NCBI GenBank assembly: GCA_965153355.1 | Contig: OZ231126.1 | Span: 25,420,001 to 25,484,000, forward strand | Reading direction: 5' to 3' | Source of the DNA: Flaccisagitta enflata | Taxonomy: Eukaryota; Chaetognatha; Sagittoidea; Aphragmophora | DNA: 64,000 nucleotides | In this document: positions 54,831-64,000 of the stretch, one piece after another | How the letters are laid out: each line of letters starts with the position of its first letter | Numbering within the stretch: the first letter of the stretch is position 1 | Notes under the pieces: generated by a model | The model's input: only the letters and a program-made list of their open reading frames with translations | What the model was told of the DNA's origin: nothing | The model's database searches: none | Translations under genes and position numbers: made by a program

Positions 54831-55367
54831 ACAAACCGCCTGTACCTGAGTATTTGAGTATTGGTGCGAAACTCAATAGGATACAGGCCTCCAACTGATG
54901 ACCAGAAGCTGTTTGTGTCAATTTTTCTAAGCTTAAATAAATATTTCTTTTTCTTTTTATAGTGTTATATGGACATTCACTTTTTACCCTTCATGGAGAC
55001 CTATCATCCCATGATATATCACCTTAGAAGATGAAGACTTAATTCCCTTTAATTATTTAGAAAAGGTAACCTTACCCCATAGTAAAAATTCACCATGTCC
55101 CAGCCCTCTTTATTGAGGAAAAGGATCAAAACTGGGACCCCTCAGTTCCAATCTTTCGGATAAGTTTAACTTTTAATATAGCTGAATTGTAAAACCCATT
55201 CAATGCCAGAAGTCAGCGCTAGATTGAGGTTACTATGAAAGTTGGACAACATTACTACTCAACAATGGGTGCGTTTCTAGTCAAAGCCATAAACACGTTT
55301 TTCAGTTAGGTTTTACAATTCGCGATTCTAACAACCCTCATCCTGAAAAAATATTGGCCTCTTACAG

Positions 55368-55444
55368 GGATCGAACCCACGCCCAAAAGTAATATAGCCA
55401 ATTAATAACGAAGCCTTCACTTTAACCACTTGCGCCACTGAGAC
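55368..55444 (-). ncRNA. tRNA-derived segment (pol III A and B boxes), left arm
   Basis: On the minus strand: A box TGGCGCAAGTGG (55,426-55,437) fits TRGYNNARNNGG fully. B box GGGTTCGATCC (55,368-55,378) lies about 48 bases downstream. Stems are too degenerate for a functional tRNA, so this is read as a SINE-like or tRNA-pseudogene head. Transcription would run outward to the element end. Confidence 0.65.
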
Positions 55445-55592
55445 TCTTTCACATCCACTGGAAATTTTTTTCTGGTAAACTTGTTTAATAGAGAGGCAAT
55501 TGAATAAGATAGCCATTACAGAACTGAACCCCCATAAAGTGATCCAAAGTTGTAAAAATAAGTCCACCGAAATTCCACTGGTCTGAGTGATT

Positions 55593-55680
55593 GTCCTAGT
55601 GGCGTGGTTGGTAAGGGCATTGACTTCATTATGTCAAATTCATCAAACAACTTGTAGTGAGTTCGAATCTACCTTGTGCC
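55593..55680 (+). ncRNA. tRNA-derived segment, right arm
   Basis: A box TGGCGTGGTTGG (55,600-55,611, one mismatch to consensus) and B box AGTTCGAATCT (55,660-55,670) with the same spacing as the left arm but opposite strand. Followed by GTGCCCC and the shared TTTTTTCAGGA. Confidence 0.6.
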
Positions 55681-55829
55681 CCAAATTTTTTCAGGAAGAG
55701 TGAGGTAAAATCGCGATTTGCAAAACCCACATTAGGATCGCAATTGTGTCTTTGAGTAGAAACACACCCAATATCTAAAATAAGGACAAGAGCCTTTGGA
55801 GCTCTTACTGGTGTTTAATCCGGACCCCT

Positions 55830-56250
55830 TATATCATAACTCCCTTTTAAAATTTCTTATTCATAACTCATTTTGTAAGATTTAAAAAAAATGATAATAT
55901 CTGTATAAAATTACCAATTCATAGGTTACTGATAATTGTTTCTTTAACCAAAAAGTTAGAGGTTATAGCCTAAGATTGGATTTGTATGAGTGGAGGCATA
56001 TTTTGTACAGAAATAAAGTTCTTTTTGCTTTTTCAGTTGACAAGGATGTTGTAACTATATTCTAACTTTTTGTTGCCTATGTCATAAATACACTCCTTCA
56101 TTGATCCTACACAAAATCATAAAGAATAAAATGAAAAATTCAATTTGAATTTTTCCTAATTAGATCTTTTAAAAAATCATAACGCAAAAAATATTCCTTG
56201 TAAAGCATTTTGCTTGGCGCCAAATGAAAGAGAATTATCAAATTCACCTA
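55830..56250. other. AT-rich sequence shared with copy A
   Basis: No gene. Matches 24,240-24,661. Confidence 0.45.
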
Positions 56251-56854
56251 CTATCTTGGAAAAAAGTTTATCACATTTGTGACTAAGGGTCATTTTATCG
56301 ACAAGATAATACAATAAACATGTCTGTAACAATCTTGATACTTGGTCTTACCTTCATTGACCTTTCAAAACGCTCTTTCGCGTCTCATCATGCTTTCATA
56401 CTGCAACTGAAGGTGTGAAAGCGTGATCTTCATCCAGACTTTAGCGCGATTCTTTTTAGTCCTGCCATCCATGTTGCACATTCTCGACTTTGCCATTGCT
56501 TCAATTGGAACCATAGAGATTCAATCAGGTTGAAATCTGGGCCAACTGGAGTGGTGTTTGACCTTTGACACTGTGCCTTTGAAGCCATTGCTTTGTTGAA
56601 AAAGCCAGTGAGCAGGTGCACCATCTTCCAAGAACCGGGTTTCAAAAATGCCATTTTCATTCCATTTTTCTAAAGAGGTACCTAACTTCATTCAGCTCTC
56701 ATCTCTAAACGGTCAGAATCAGAGTGATGCGGTTGGAGCCAACTGCTAGAAAATTCAAAGACGTTTCAAAATCTCACCAATTTTTCTTAGATTTTTTTAT
56801 TTGTAAAGGAGATATGAGGCTTTAAGTGATGCGATAAAATTATTTCCAAGGTTG
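56251..56854 (-). mobile_element. Tc1/mariner-like element, copy B
   Basis: Orthologous to 24,662-25,266, flanked by TA. The transposase remnant (56,430-56,660, minus) keeps PDFNLIESLW but has lost about a dozen codons before it and the clear DGAPAH box. Confidence 0.85.
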
Positions 56855-56856
56855 TA

Positions 56857-57600
56857 CCCTATCAATTTCAGGCCACATTCGCTCGATCGAGACACTCAAC
56901 TTTCCTATAAGAAAATGAAAACCATATTTCACTGGAATATGTCAAAAAGTTGAGCACTGACTTCGACTTTTTTCTCTGACCATTGTAATCAGGTAAATGT
57001 TAAGTAACTGTTGTTTAATCACGTGCTGCTTTGACGTTGAGTTGTTTGGTTGGCTGAATGGTTCTTTTTGACTTAGATCTTTTGTGTTTTTTGTTTTTTT
57101 CAAGGTACTGTCACCATTTCTTCTGTTCCTTCCCAATTTCCTATTGCCATACATTCTTCCCTGTTTTTTTTTTCACTCCTGTCGCTTACCTGCAACTCAT
57201 CTGCATGCCCTACATAAACTAACAAACAAGTCCTTTAATCTAAAAAAAATATGTTTATGTTATGCAGCATACAACCTGTATGGGAGGAGTGAGTACACTG
57301 AAATTAACTTTTTTTTCTAAAAATCCTAAATTAATTTTGATGATCCTTATAATCTCAGTCAGACATTTTGCAGAGTATGTGATCATTGACATGCTCATCT
57401 TTTTTGGCGCACCATCACTCACAGTCGTTACCTCATTCGATTCCGTTTTTGTGTGTGTTTTTGTGTTTTCTAATCGCTTCAGAAATTTCCTCCTTACAAA
57501 AGAAGTCTTCTCATCAATTGGGGGCGGAATTTGGTTGATTGATTGGTCTTGACTATGTGGGCAAATCTAAAGACGTAAACCAGTTGATGTCTACAGTCAA
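56857..57600. other. Unique sequence shared with copy A
   Basis: No gene recognised. 57,095-57,104 is the empty site for the copy A HP element at 25,517. Confidence 0.45.
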
Positions 57601-57604
57601 GGTT

Positions 57605-57705
57605 TGGTTTGTGGTTTTGGTGGTGGTGGTGGTGGTGGAGGTGGAGGTGGAGGTAAAGGCCGTGCTTATGGCGAGGGATGGATGAGAAGTTGATTTAAGG
57701 TGGTG

Positions 57706-57737
<32 letters not shown>

Positions 57738-57769
57738 GGTTGTGGTTGTGGTTGTGGTTGTGGTTGTGG

Positions 57770-57816
<47 letters not shown>

Positions 57817-57836
57817 ATTGTTGTTGTTGTTGTTGT

Positions 57837-57925
<89 letters not shown>

Positions 57926-57960
57926 GGTGTTTTTGTTGTTTTTGCTGTTTTTGTTGTTGT
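57605..57960. repeat. (GGT)n, (TGG/TTG)n and (TTG)n arrays
   Basis: GGTGGTGGAGG block, then TTG with a (TTGTGG)n segment near 57,735-57,770 absent from copy A. Confidence 0.95.
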
Positions 57961-58349
57961 TTTTGCCTACATCGCACCCTGTTCATACCAGCATCCTGAA
58001 TCCATCAGCAGTTTCCCACCCCATGTTCTTTTTTTTTCTGGTCCGTCATTCTCCATTTCATTAGTGTGCTGAGCGACGCTGATCAAAGCACGGTCTAAAA
58101 GGTCAAATTCAGAAACCGAGTGGTTGAGAAACGGAAACAGAAAAAAGCAGAGAATTTCTGAATTTTTCGCTTCGCAATGGCATTTCCTCCCATGTACTTC
58201 CTAAATAATGTGATCATTAACCGGGCTTTTTTCGTTTCTATATTTCTATCGATAAATTTGTCTGTTTCTATCTTTCTCTATGTTTCTGGCAAAGCCTCTT
58301 TATTCTCTGCTTTTAAGTCTATGCATATATATGTGTCTGAAAACGACTA

Positions 58350-58436
58350 CGAAAATGGGACAACATTTCTACGCAACCCCTATCTTACCAAAGGGTGAGA
58401 GCTTTTGGAGCTCTCAAGGGTGTTTCATCCGGACCC
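58350..58436. mobile_element. Short dispersed repeat, copy B
   Basis: Counterpart of 27,085-27,178. Confidence 0.6.
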
Positions 58437-58690
58437 ATCACAACTATCCCTAGTATTCAATAACAACTAAGATCATCTATGAAATGGAGTTTATAGAATT
58501 TGTCCCCTCCCTTATTCAAAACATTCATAACTGATAGGGGGCATTATAAAAACACAAATCTTTGTTTAGGTAATAACAATTTTTTTTTCTACAGTTTTAA
58601 TCATCGCGAAAAAATGTCTTTTCACTTTTTACAGCTCTTCCAAGATTCGACAAACAGCACATCTGATGTAACAGCGTAAACCTAGACTCA

Positions 58691-59178
58691 TTATTGCAAA
58701 ACTTTCTTCCACATTCTAACGTTTCGGAGAGAAACTACACCATTTTTTTGAAGCGTGTTCAACACTCTGACTCCTAAACATCGAAACTTGGAAACAATTT
58801 CCGGTTTCACGTCGCAATACTTGGTAAAATAATGACTCGGCCAAGCGGTGTTGGATCTGTCCTCGCACAAGACGACCCAATTGCCAGCTTCTTTGCATTC
58901 TTGATCGTTTGAGCCGACGAATTCCCACATGGTAGGCGCTTGGTCCAAGCAACAACCTCCACGTGGACGGAAAGAGACTCTGGCGGGCGTGAAAGCGGCG
59001 TCGACCGGAAATTGATACCAGACCATTTCGGGGAAGGTGCGTTTGTTGCCGTCTTTTTCGTTGTGCCATCCGTTAGCCTTGTGTTCCGGCGTCATGAAGG
59101 CCTTCTCCGCCGTCCATTGGGCGTCCCAGACGCCAGTCGAGCCCGCAGAACCACCCGCGAACTTCACCTCCGTCATGG
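58691..59178 (-). CDS. Secreted discoidin-like protein, exon 2, copy B
   Basis: Orthologue or paralogue of 27,433-27,920 with all splice features kept (acceptor TTTCTCGCAG, minus). Nine base differences from copy A by eye, two of them amino-acid changes (E to D and S to G beside the CC pair); no frameshift or stop. All six domain cysteines and the WEFVGSND, LCEDRS and LRNVRMW segments are unchanged. Function inferred as for copy A. Confidence 0.82.
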
Positions 59179-59810
59179 CTGCGAGAAAGACGATAAATGT
59201 TTTTGGTCGTGTGGTAATACGGGCATAGGGGCCCGCGTATCGGAAGCCCTACCGCTTCTTTTCTTGTGTCCTAATGGTTACCGACTTGAAAATTTACAGC
59301 ACAATTTCTCACTTCTCACTTCTCATTACAGAATAACAGAGGTGTATATAATTGAGTCGCTTTTGATTACCCCCCCCCTAAATCTATGATGTTCTACTCC
59401 AGATGGCAGTAAAACAATGCAGTGATGTATTTTCCCCCCTTCGATTTCCCTCCCCATCTACAAACCCTTCGTAACTCAATCATAAACAGGCCTGCAGAAT
59501 AATGAGAGAATAGGTGCTGGATTAATCTAAGTTAGCCGGTTCAATGGAATTACGAGCCACCTTGCCCACAAATATACGGACACCGGGAAAGAAGCATCAT
59601 TTTTGCAGGACTGTTACCCATTACAAATGGTAGCTACAATAACAGCATTGGAATGATGATTCAAATTGATTTAAATGCAACTTAACTGGGGTCAGTATCT
59701 GAATTTGATAAAGAGCCACCTTTTTCTTAAATTGGTACCTCTTTTCAGGTGACGGTATAGTAATTGGTAAATCAAAAACCTTTCTAGAAAGCGACCGATT
59801 GAAATTGTAC
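59179..59810 (-). other. Intron of the copy B secreted-protein gene
   Basis: 632 bp, GT...AG. Differs from the copy A intron by indels, for example near 59,430-59,460 and 59,640-59,690, in contrast to the near-identical exons. Confidence 0.78.
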
Positions 59811-59892
59811 CTGGTGGTCCGGCGTTGCATCGCGATACTAAAATTGCTTGAGCCAAAATCGCAAGGAGAAATTTTGTTCTAGAAGAAAGCAT
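59811..59892 (-). CDS. Secreted discoidin-like protein, exon 1 (signal peptide), copy B
   Basis: 82 bases encoding MLSSRTKFLLAILAQAILV then SRCNAGPP, with donor GTACAATTTC. Likely signal cleavage after CNA. Five base differences from copy A, two of them amino-acid changes. A longer open frame runs upstream of this ATG (to 60,063), but the TATA box at 59,991 lies within it, so the ATG at 59,892 is preferred. Confidence 0.8.
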
Positions 59893-59990
59893 CTTTATAG
59901 ATTTGTTCAAGCTACGAACTTGAAAACTTGACGAACTGTTAAGTTTTGAAAAATAATGTCTTACATGAAAAGAAGAAGATCTATCCATCC

Positions 59991-59997
59991 TTTTATA
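59991..59997 (-). promoter_or_regulatory. TATA box of the copy B secreted-protein gene
   Basis: TATAAAA (minus) in the same context and distance as in copy A. The copy B-specific MITE begins about 50 bp upstream of it (60,044), so the far upstream region differs between copies. Confidence 0.65.
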
Positions 59998-60043
59998 GCA
60001 ACTGCCGCGCCTGTCAAGTACTATGAGAGACGTTAAAAACATG

Positions 60044-60479
60044 AAAAGGGTGTTCAATCTCAAAGTATTTACAGTTGAAGCTCAAAAACTCATATTTTCA
60101 TCAACATTGTTTTTCAATATTCTGCCTTTAATTCTTAAACGGCTTGATAACCAGTGCCAGATTGATCTCAGATGTAAACATTTTCAAATTGTACATAATT
60201 TGAGTCCAATCTGGAGTTTTTACTTCGAATTTTTTAGAAATTAGAGCAATTTTAAGAAAAACTATCATGATTAAAATGAGAGTTTTTTAGCATAAACTTG
60301 ATATACTTGTTTTACATAAAATAATATTGTGAACAGACTATAAAGGCTAGACCAATGAAATTTTTACACAAAAAACGTCAACCATATTACTACAAGAGAA
60401 AAATGATTTGAAATCACTGACTGCTTGCGTTTAAAAATGTGAGCTTTTTACTTTTCCGACTTTGAGATTGAACATGGGG
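60044..60479. mobile_element. MITE with TGTTCAATCTCAAAGT inverted ends, copy B only
   Basis: The 16-bp inverted repeats lie near 60,051 and 60,459-60,474. Copy A reads AAACATGTACAATTTTT at the empty site (about 28,739-28,755). Target duplication unclear. About 436 bp, AT-rich, non-coding. Confidence 0.75.
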
Positions 60480-60488
60480 TACAATTTT

Positions 60489-60600
60489 TAGTCGCGTGCT
60501 TTGTGACCCGCTTTGTCGGTCGGTCGGTCGGTCAGTCGGTCGGTTGGTCGGTTGGTCTGTTGGTTGGTCGGTCGGTTGGGCTCACAGTTCTTTCCCAAAT
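60489..60600 (-). mobile_element. HP element fragment (hairpin end), copy B only
   Basis: TTTTTAGTCGCGTGCTTTGT then CCGCTTTGTCGG and an expanded (GGTC)n. The right arm of the hairpin and the far end are lost. Confidence 0.65.
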
Positions 60601-60604
60601 GCCA

Positions 60605-60820
60605 TTGTGAGTCATCATAAGTCATTCGAAGTTATTCTAAGTCATTCTAAGTCATTTTAAGTCATATTGAGTCACTTAAGTCAATCAGGTCAATGTAGTC
60701 ATTTTAAGTGTTTAAGTCATTTTAAGTTGTTTTAAGTAATTTCTGGTCATCTTAAATTTTTTTTAAGTTAATTCATGTCATCAAAAGTTATTAAGTTATC
60801 ATAAGTTATAAGTTTAAGTA
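60605..60820. repeat. 10-bp minisatellite AAGTCATTCT
   Basis: AAGTCATTCT/AAGTCATTTT units with frequent substitutions; absent from copy A. Confidence 0.8.
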
Positions 60821-60929
60821 TGCTCTAATTTATTGCAGATTCACATGCACACGACTCTGCATCCTGCTTTCTCAGTTTGTCTGCTAGTCCGTACGTCGGT
60901 CCGTATGTCTGTTGGTCTGTCACACAATA

Positions 60930-61339
60930 CAGACAGGACCCTAATAAGAGCAGAGGAGGGACCCAATTGTTACATGCCCCCCCCCCCCCCTAGAGCTCAC
61001 ATGGTTCATTCAATTTCCTAACTGGCAGTGGCGGTTGACACCGTAGGTGGATACAATTGGCGCCACCGGGGCGACTTTTCAATTTCCACCTTTAACCCTC
61101 CCAATGGGCCAATTTTATATCAAAATTTGAGAAAAAGAATTTATTCGGTTTTTTGGGTTTTAAGGGTGGTTTGAAGGGGTTCAGAGTGGAAATTGAAAAA
61201 TTGCCACGGTGGCGCCATTTCTATCCACTTAAGGTGTCAACCGCCTCTGCAATTGTGGAAATCGATTGAACCATATGAGCTGTAGGGGGGGCATATAACA
61301 CTAAAGGTCCCTCCTCCGCTCTTATCAGGGTCCCGTCTG
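60930..61339. mobile_element. TA-flanked foldback element, about 180-bp arms, copy B only
   Basis: Ends CAGACAGGACCC and, inverted, CAGACGGGACCC, with TA at 60,928-60,929 and 61,340-61,341. Copy A has the empty site (CACACCATACTTTT, near 28,869-28,882). The arms continue through AATAAGAGCAGAGGAGGGAC, a C-run, CACATGGTTCA, GGCGGTTGACACC and GGCGCCACCG on both sides, so the element is nearly one long palindrome. Confidence 0.85.
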
Positions 61340-61355
61340 TACTTTTTTGGCTGAT

Positions 61356-61380
<25 letters not shown>
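61356..61380. repeat. Short (GA)n, remnant of the copy A compound array
   Basis: Sits where copy A has 330 bp of GA and CA. Confidence 0.85.
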
Positions 61381-61386
<6 letters not shown>

Positions 61387-61920
61387 AACAAAAAAGAAAA
61401 CATAGACAAAAAAATCGCACAAGGTTTATTCGTTGAGAAAGTGGTTCCTTTTTTTGGCCCTCGAAGTCGTCATATTACACTTTTCTTTAACCGTCCATTC
61501 TTCATATTTGATAACGAATCGTTCCTGGTCACGTTGTTCCTTCAATACGAAATCCTGTTCGGTGATTGATAACGGGTAACTTGTTCATTTTTCTTATTTC
61601 AGACGGTCTTTTTTGTTTTATCCTTATCATAAAAACCTTTATCAAAGAGGAACTTTCAGCTGTTGCCTACCTGTTAAGGCAAATGTCACACGGTCTTTTT
61701 TTTTTCTTTTTAGAATGAGAGGTGAAGCTATCAGTTGGTAGTAGGTGTTGCCGTGGTCACAGAAGAGTGGCGAAAAGTGGCGTAGGAGAGTGAACGTGAA
61801 AGAATGTTTCAGAGTTTTAGACTTTTGCGATAGAATTGTGACCACAGAGAACGGTATTACAGGTAATGGAGTATTATAGGTCGTGGTATGGGATGATGCA
61901 TTGCCGTGGATGTGGGGATG
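61381..61920. other. Unique sequence shared with copy A
   Basis: No gene. 61,568-61,580 is the empty site for the Chapaev-like element. Confidence 0.45.
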
Positions 61921-62395
61921 GCTACAGAGAGTGATGGTAGGGGATGATAGAAATAACGAATGATGGTGACGAGATGACGGTCATGGTGTTAGGGATGGAG
62001 ATTTGGCAACTGAGGGTGATGGTATGGCATGGGCGTTAAAGAGGGGTGGTAAGGGATGGTGACGAGATGATGGTCATGGTATAATGGATGGAGAGTGATG
62101 GAGAGCTGGCAACTGAGGGTGAAGGTATGGTATGGGCGTTAAAGAGGGGTGGTAAGGGATGGTGACTAGATGATGGTCATGGTATAATGGATGGAGAGTG
62201 ATGGAGAGCTGGCAACTGAGGGTGAAGGTATGGTATGGGCGTTTAAGAGGGGTGCTATAGGATGGTGATGAGATGATGGCCATCGTGTGATGGATGGAGA
62301 GCTGGCGACTGAGTATGGTGGTATAGGATGACCAAAACCAAGAATGGTGGTTTTGGATGGTGACGAGATGACGGGTATGGTGTTATGGATGTAGG
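61920..62395. repeat. About 95-bp minisatellite, copy B
   Basis: GATGGTGACGAGATGAYGG units; includes a copy B-specific duplication with GGCGTTAAAGAGGGGTGGTA. Confidence 0.85.
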
Positions 62396-63230
62396 GCTAT
62401 CGTCTCCGGCGGTCCAAAGGCAAATTTACGCTTGAGGGAATTTGAATAAAGTTGACAGTTCATCACAGCTGATGACTCCGTGTCCCTCCGAGGCCAAACC
62501 ACGATGACGACGATGACGACGATGACGACGACGATGAAAGCAAACGGCGAGGACAATGGACGATGACGATGACGACGACGAAGATGACGGGATGATTCAT
62601 GGAGTTAGGCGTTACCCTACGCGACGGCGAGTGTTGAACGTCCTGAAGGTGAACGTGATCGCGTGGGACCGGAAGTATATCGAGACACGAATGCTGCGAG
62701 TAGGTTAGAGGATGATGTACATCACGCGTGGGGAGAGTGGGGGGGGGGGGAGGTGAGCAAAAAGCATTATGAGTTGTTGTATGTTGTGAAACTGAATGCG
62801 ATTTTTGGACACTACTTAATGGAAGCGGTGGAATAACTGGAAAATTTCAACATCCAAATGCACGTGTGACCCCATCGTATGTTTGGTGAAATTTAGACAA
62901 TAGAACTGAGAAAAGTATGGAGCATGATGGCTAGTGTATGGGGAGGTGGAGTGTGATAAATGCTTGTATTGCCACATGTGAGTTGGGAAGGGTCGATTCA
63001 ACTTGTTCTAATGATAGTTTGTCTTATTGGGAAGCTGGTACAGTTACAGCCTGCTATAATTATATATAACAGACCCAAGAGACATAAGAATATGTCTAAA
63101 ACAAACACAGATTTCTGGCTACATAACGCCATTTTTTAAAGCAGAAATAACAGACATCTGTCCTAGACTTGACAACACCTAGCCAGATAAGAATACAATG
63201 CAATGGTGACAATGGCAGTTTCGTAGCAAT

Positions 63231-63332
63231 AACAAGGCCGGATACACGGCTACCCCAGTCGCGTGCGGGTGGGCAGGAGCCATAATTGAGGTCTGTGGAA
63301 CATTTGGGCAGGAGCAATAAGGCCAAAAACAA
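63231..63332 (+). mobile_element. HP element truncated by microhomology deletion
   Basis: The AACAAGGCCGGATACACGGC start is intact, but the element ends at GGCCAAAAAC, directly joined to the flank that follows A5 in copy A (31,797). The hairpin half, about 95 bp, is lost. Confidence 0.85.
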
Positions 63333-63520
63333 CTATGGAGTTTATGCCAATGTATGCTATAACCATATCCACAGTCATGACAGCAACAAAAACGATGACA
63401 ACGAAGAAAACGATGAAGTTAAAAAATGTCGACGATTTTGACAATGATTAGTTTTGGATACAAGAGAGACGAGATGAAGGACTGGCTTCTATGGTGGTAC
63501 TGAAAGGCACAATGAAGTAG

Positions 63521-63522
63521 GG

Positions 63523-63567
<45 letters not shown>
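63521..63567. repeat. (GA)n microsatellite
   Basis: Shorter counterpart of 32,009-32,134. Confidence 0.95.
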
Positions 63568-63569
<2 letters not shown>

Positions 63570-63715
63570 CACTTTATTTATTGGGAGGAGATGTTGTCCA
63601 TCAGAATCTGAGGAAAATGTCCTCAGGGCAAAAACGAGTCGAAGAAAAACGGAAACTGAAATGACAAACGATGACAGTCACGATGACAGTCGTGACAGTG
63701 ATGGTGGGCATGGTC

Positions 63716-63796
<81 letters not shown>

Positions 63797-63842
63797 ATGA
63801 TGATGATAATGATGATGACGATGATGATGATGATGATGATGT

Positions 63843-63915
<73 letters not shown>

Positions 63916-64000
63916 AATGATGATGATGATGATAATGACGATGATGACGATGAAGATAAAGATAACGATGACGAAGACAATGATGATGATGATGATGATG
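63716..64000. repeat. (GAT)n array, cut by the window end
   Basis: Counterpart of 32,283-33,205, including the GATGAAGATAAAGATAA island. Confidence 0.97.

Larger units (their letters stand above)
55267..55769. mobile_element. Foldback MITE with two outward-facing tRNA-like heads
   Basis: Termini GGGTGCGTTTCTAGTCAAAG and, inverted, GGGTGTGTTTCTACTCAAAG, with AAT on both sides. The two arms are imperfect inverted copies of about 190 bp. From the centre outward each has CCACTGG/CCAGTGG, a tRNA-like segment with A and B boxes, TTTTTTCAGGA, ATCGCGA and the terminus. The termini match the small MITE at 26,790. No protein coding. Confidence 0.8.
55237..55829. mobile_element. Composite insertion: dispersed repeat split by a foldback MITE
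   Basis: Outer sequence (GAAAGTTGGACAACATTACT at the left, GTGTTTAATCCGGACCCC at the right) is the short repeat also at 27,085 and 58,350. It inserted at TTACTAT, with TAT on both sides; copy A is empty at 24,235. A second element (55,267-55,769) interrupts it. Confidence 0.75.

Noticed and set aside
55345-55690. Functional tRNA genes
   Set aside because: A and B boxes are present, but acceptor, D and T stems do not pair well and no proper anticodon arm could be drawn; treated as tRNA-derived heads of a mobile element.
59692-60063. 123-codon minus-strand frame as an alternative N-terminus for the copy B secreted protein
   Set aside because: It contains the TATA box and the presumed 5' leader, is not conserved upstream in copy A, and would bury the signal peptide inside the protein.

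Overview
The window looks like nuclear DNA of an animal, probably an aquatic invertebrate, though the species cannot be named from the sequence. The grounds are a spliced gene with GT/AG borders, a TATA box and a signal peptide; non-LTR retrotransposon fragments; Tc1/mariner, hAT and Chapaev-like DNA transposon remnants; and a very heavy load of dinucleotide, trinucleotide and tetranucleotide arrays. There are no bacterial operons and no recognisable functional tRNA or rRNA genes. Most long open frames are translations of simple repeats and are not genes.

Layout. 1-12,060: mostly non-coding, with (GA)n, (CA)n and (TTC)n arrays, small MITE-like inverted repeats, minisatellites and copies of a roughly 200-bp dispersed element that ends in a perfect hairpin (called HP element here). 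12,063-33,245 is copy A, and 45,482-64,000 (running off the window end) is copy B, of a long direct duplication spaced about 33.4 kb. 33,245-45,481 is unique spacer holding nested foldback elements, (CAT)n and (CAA)n arrays, a 118-bp minisatellite and more HP elements.

The only convincing protein-coding gene occurs twice: 27,433-28,593 (copy A, minus) and 58,691-59,892 (copy B, minus). It has two exons, a signal peptide and one compact cysteine-containing domain that resembles a discoidin/galactose-binding jelly roll, 189 residues in total. Exon 2 differs at 9 of 488 bases between copies (by eye), 7 of them silent, which suggests both are, or recently were, under selection for protein sequence.

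Copies A and B differ by many clean insertions, so one copy gives the empty site for the other. Copy A alone carries a LINE fragment, a Tc1-like element with a LINE inserted in its terminal repeat, an HP element, a small MITE, a Chapaev-like foldback and a local triplication. Copy B alone carries a hAT element with a second hAT-like element nested in it, a foldback element with two outward-facing tRNA-like promoters, a 436-bp MITE and a TA-flanked foldback. The pair could be a true tandem duplication or two haplotypes left end to end by an assembler; the sequence alone cannot decide.
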